DNA of 64,000 nt from the NCBI RefSeq assembly GCF_004339565.1, contig NZ_SMFZ01000002.1, positions 124,001 to 188,000 of the forward strand. Reading direction: 5' to 3'. Both the position numbers and the translations under genes were made by a program. Numbering within the stretch: position 1 is the stretch's first letter; the number at the start of each line of letters is the position of its first letter. Under the pieces are notes generated by a model, which was not told the origin of the DNA, made no database searches, and worked only from the letters and a program-made list of their open reading frames with translations. Shown here in pieces: positions 61,724 to 64,000 of the stretch. Origin of the DNA: Pseudonocardia endophytica. Lineage in GTDB: Bacteria; Actinomycetota; Actinomycetes; Mycobacteriales; Pseudonocardiaceae.

Positions 61724-63349
61724 GTGAGCGACACGCAGAAGGCCGACCTCGACGCGCTCGTCATCGGCGCCGGATTCGCCGGCATCTACATGCTGCGCCG
61801 GCTGCGCGACGAGCTCGGCCTCGACGCCAAGGCCTACGACAGCGCACCGGGGGTCGGCGGCACGTGGTACTGGAACCGCTACCCCGGCGCGATGTCGGAC
61901 ACCGAGACGTACATCTACCGCTACTCCTGGGACAAGGAGATGCTCCAGGAGTGGGACTGGGACACCCGCTACCTGAACCAGCCCGACATCCTGCGCTACC
62001 TCGAGGCCGTCGTCGAACGGCACGACCTGGGCCGCGACATCGTGCTGAACACCAGCATCGACTCGACGGTCTACGACGATGCCCGCGGCATCTGGACCTG
62101 CACCACCCAGGACGGCACGACCATCACCGCGCGCTACCTCGTCACCGCGCTCGGCCTGCTGTCGCACAAGAACTACCCGGACATCAAGGGCCGTGACAGC
62201 TTCCAGGGCACGCTGGTCCACACCGGCGCCTGGCCCGCCGACCTCACCGTCGACGGCAAGCGCGTCGGCCTGATCGGCACCGGCTCGACCGGCTGCCAGG
62301 TCATCTGTGCCGCCTCGAAGACCGCCCAGCACCTGACGGTGTTCCAGCGTTCCGCGCAGTACAGCGTCCCGTCCGGCAACGGGCCGGTCGACCAGGACTA
62401 CGTCGACCGGTGCCGGGCCGACTACGACCGGATCTTCGAGCAGGTCAAGACCTCGGCGGTCGGATTCGGATTCGACGAGAGCACCGTCCCGGCCATGAGC
62501 GTCTCCGAGGAGGAGCGCCAGCGCGTGTTCCAGGAGAACTGGGACATCGGCAACGGGTTCCGGTTCATGTTCGGCACGTTCGCCGACATCGCCACCAGCG
62601 AGGACGCGAACAAGGCGGCCTGCGACTTCATCCGCGCGAAGATCGACGAGATCGTCGACGACCCGGAGACCGCTCGCAAGCTCAAGCCGACCGAGTACTA
62701 CGCCCGGCGTCCACTGTGCAACAAGGACTACTACGAGACGTTCAACCGGGACAACGTCACCCTGGTCAGCATCAGGGAGAACCCGATCACCGAGATCACG
62801 CCGAACGGCGTGCTCACCGAGGACGGCGTCGAGCACGAGCTCGACATCCTCGTCTTCGCGACCGGGTTCGAGGCGGTCGACGGCCAGTACACGCGGATGG
62901 ACCTGCGCGGACGCGACGGGCTCACCATCCAGCAGCACTGGAAGGACGCGCCGACCAGCTACCTCGGCGTCGCCACGAACAGCTTCCCGAACATGTTCAT
63001 GATCACCGGCCCGAACGGGCCGTTCTCGAACATCCCGCCCGCGATCGAGGTCCAGGTCGACTGGGTCTACGAGATCATCAAGCAGGCAGAGGCGGCCGGC
63101 GCACCCGTCATCGAGGCCGCGAAGGGCGCCGAGGACGGCTGGACCGAAACCTGCCGTGAGATCGCGTCCTACACCCTGTTCGACAAGTCGGACTCGTGGA
63201 TCTTCGGGGCCAACATCCCCGGCAAGAGGCACGCGGTCCAGTTCTACATGGCCGGGCTCGGAGCGTACCGGCAGCTGCTGGCCGACGAGGCCGCGGCCGG
63301 GTTCCCGGCGTTCGGTCTGGACCGCGCCCCGGCGACGGTGGGCGTCTGA
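61724..63349 (+). CDS. Baeyer-Villiger monooxygenase (flavin, NADPH)
   Basis: 541 residues, the size of cyclohexanone monooxygenase. FAD motif GAGFAG (15-20), type I BVMO fingerprint FQGTLVHTGAW (160-170) and NADPH motif GTGSTG. It inserts oxygen next to a ketone, forming an ester or lactone. GTG at 61724 follows AAGGAGAG. The 226-bp gap before it (61498-61723) has no gene or clear terminator, so it may be co-transcribed with the SDR. Confidence 0.92.
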   Translation: MSDTQKADLDALVIGAGFAGIYMLRRLRDELGLDAKAYDSAPGVGGTWYWNRYPGAMSDTETYIYRYSWDKEMLQEWDWDTRYLNQPDILRYLEAVVERHDLGRDIVLNTSIDSTVYDDARGIWTCTTQDGTTITARYLVTALGLLSHKNYPDIKGRDSFQGTLVHTGAWPADLTVDGKRVGLIGTGSTGCQVICAASKTAQHLTVFQRSAQYSVPSGNGPVDQDYVDRCRADYDRIFEQVKTSAVGFGFDESTVPAMSVSEEERQRVFQENWDIGNGFRFMFGTFADIATSEDANKAACDFIRAKIDEIVDDPETARKLKPTEYYARRPLCNKDYYETFNRDNVTLVSIRENPITEITPNGVLTEDGVEHELDILVFATGFEAVDGQYTRMDLRGRDGLTIQQHWKDAPTSYLGVATNSFPNMFMITGPNGPFSNIPPAIEVQVDWVYEIIKQAEAAGAPVIEAAKGAEDGWTETCREIASYTLFDKSDSWIFGANIPGKRHAVQFYMAGLGAYRQLLADEAAAGFPAFGLDRAPATVGV

Positions 63350-63490
63350 CCATCGCGCACCAGCGGCGACACCGCGTGACGGGATCGGGGCGCGGCGGCA
63401 CGGGCCGCCGCGCGCCCGGTCGAGTCGCCATGGCCCACCCGCGCATTCCCCTGACCGACCGGGCTCAGCAGCAGATCTGGAGACAACCTC

Positions 63491-64000
63491 ATGAGCAACG
63501 ACACGGCCGTACAACTCTGGGCGCTCGACGGCGCGAAGTTCACCCTCGACCGGGGACTGCTCGTGGTCGGAGGCTCCGGGCAGCTCAGCCTGCCGGTCCC
63601 GACCTACCTGATCCGACACCCCCGCGGCCTGGTCCTGTTCGACACCGGTCTCGCCCCCTCAGCGGTCACCGACCCGGAGGGCACCTACGGCGAGCTGGCC
63701 ACGCTGCTCGGGCTGGAGTACACCGAGGACCTGCGCGTCGACCGCCAGATCGAGGCGGCCGGGTTCTCCCCGAACGACGTCACCCACGTGATCATCTCCC
63801 ACTCGCACTTCGACCACACCGGCGGCATCTCGCTGTTCCCGAACGCCCGCTTCATCATCGGCGCACCGGACCTGCCCTACGCGTACTGGCCGATGCCGGC
63901 CGGTGCGGTGTTCTTCCGCTCCGCCGACATCGAGGCCGCGCGTGGCTTCAACTGGCGGCCGCTCACCGCGGACCTGGACCTGTTCGGTGACGGCGCCATC
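63491..64000 (+). CDS. Metallo-beta-lactamase-fold lactonase-like hydrolase (partial, 3' end missing)
   Basis: 170 residues visible, cut by the window edge. The metal motif HSHFDHTGG is at 104-112, preceded by TYLIRHPRGLVLFDTG, as in N-acyl-homoserine lactonase relatives (AttM/AiiA group). Directly after the BVMO, it most likely opens the lactone or ester that enzyme makes rather than degrading signals; this is inference. ATG at 63491 has GGAG 11 nt upstream. Confidence 0.85.
   Translation, partial: MSNDTAVQLWALDGAKFTLDRGLLVVGGSGQLSLPVPTYLIRHPRGLVLFDTGLAPSAVTDPEGTYGELATLLGLEYTEDLRVDRQIEAAGFSPNDVTHVIISHSHFDHTGGISLFPNARFIIGAPDLPYAYWPMPAGAVFFRSADIEAARGFNWRPLTADLDLFGDGAI

Noticed and set aside
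61685..63619. A 644-residue minus-strand open frame opposite the BVMO
   Set aside because: Shadow of the BVMO and the start of the MBL gene; composition is that of antisense frames.
63491..64000. Dedicated quorum-quenching lactonase
   Set aside because: The fold fits, but the position directly behind a BVMO makes hydrolysis of that enzyme's lactone or ester more likely.

Overview
The window is very GC-rich actinobacterial DNA. It has GTG and TTG starts, many 4-base stop/start overlaps and strong G/C preference at third codon positions. Two conserved stretches place it: ppa-dacB-DUF2342 protease-tilS-hpt-ftsH-folE-folP-folB-folK-DUF3180-prsW-DUF2520-panC-panD-coaX-lysS-lsr2-clpC, and mutY-radA-lpqE-carD-ispD-ispF-cysS-rlmB. 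Both match the M. tuberculosis Rv3580-Rv3628 region. An NDMA-dependent alcohol dehydrogenase and a mycofactocin-type SDR fit a Pseudonocardiaceae genome, most likely Pseudonocardia or a close relative. That assignment is inferred from gene content, not from a marker search.

Layout. 1-6100: the edge of a MEDS-like sensory protein, a MaoC dehydratase, pyrophosphatase, PBP4-type carboxypeptidase, zincin, tilS and hpt. 6457-13890: ftsH followed by a tightly overlapped folate operon and a PrsW-type membrane protease. 14393-23336: pantothenate/CoA genes (DUF2520, panC, panD, coaX), lysS, lsr2, a siderophore-interacting flavoprotein and clpC. 23454-31563: a YihY-like membrane protein, a GAF regulator diverging from an aldehyde dehydrogenase/DUF779 pair, a cysteine hydrolase, a sirtuin, the heme-degrading monooxygenase mhuD, a YjbR protein and a hydrolase. 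31564-41786: clpC2, a 2'-5' RNA ligase-like protein, mutY, radA, lpqE, carD, ispD, ispF, cysS and rlmB. 41953-51913: a zinc ABC importer with a Zur-like box, a LacI regulator, a MOSC protein, a hydrolase, otsA/otsB, a ThrE-type exporter and a small membrane protein.

51984-56347 is an accessory island inserted at a tRNA-Thr(TGT) gene. A perfect 47-bp direct repeat of the tRNA 3' part (52010-52056 and 56301-56347) brackets 4.2 kb. The island holds two divergent Mrr-family nucleases, one a full-length Mrr and one a coiled-coil/Mrr fusion, plus two small unknown proteins. No integrase or methyltransferase is visible. It reads as a small mobile defence cassette and is the most interesting locus here.

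56528-64000 is a catabolic cluster. Left of it run an NDMA-type alcohol dehydrogenase, a crotonase and an AcoR-like regulator. To the right, divergently, run a mycofactocin-type SDR, a Baeyer-Villiger monooxygenase and a lactonase-like metallo-beta-lactamase-fold protein cut by the window edge. Together they suggest alcohol to ketone to lactone/ester to hydroxy acid, then CoA-linked degradation. The 11-mer ATCTGACACGA occurs in both intergenic regions flanking the regulator and is a candidate operator.

Window-wide patterns: five copies of a 50-bp palindrome starting CGAACGA, each just after a stop codon; many start codons with a TANNNT box 6-7 nt upstream (leaderless promoters); and three genes (folE, sirtuin, radA) whose best start appears to be CTG overlapping the upstream TGA.
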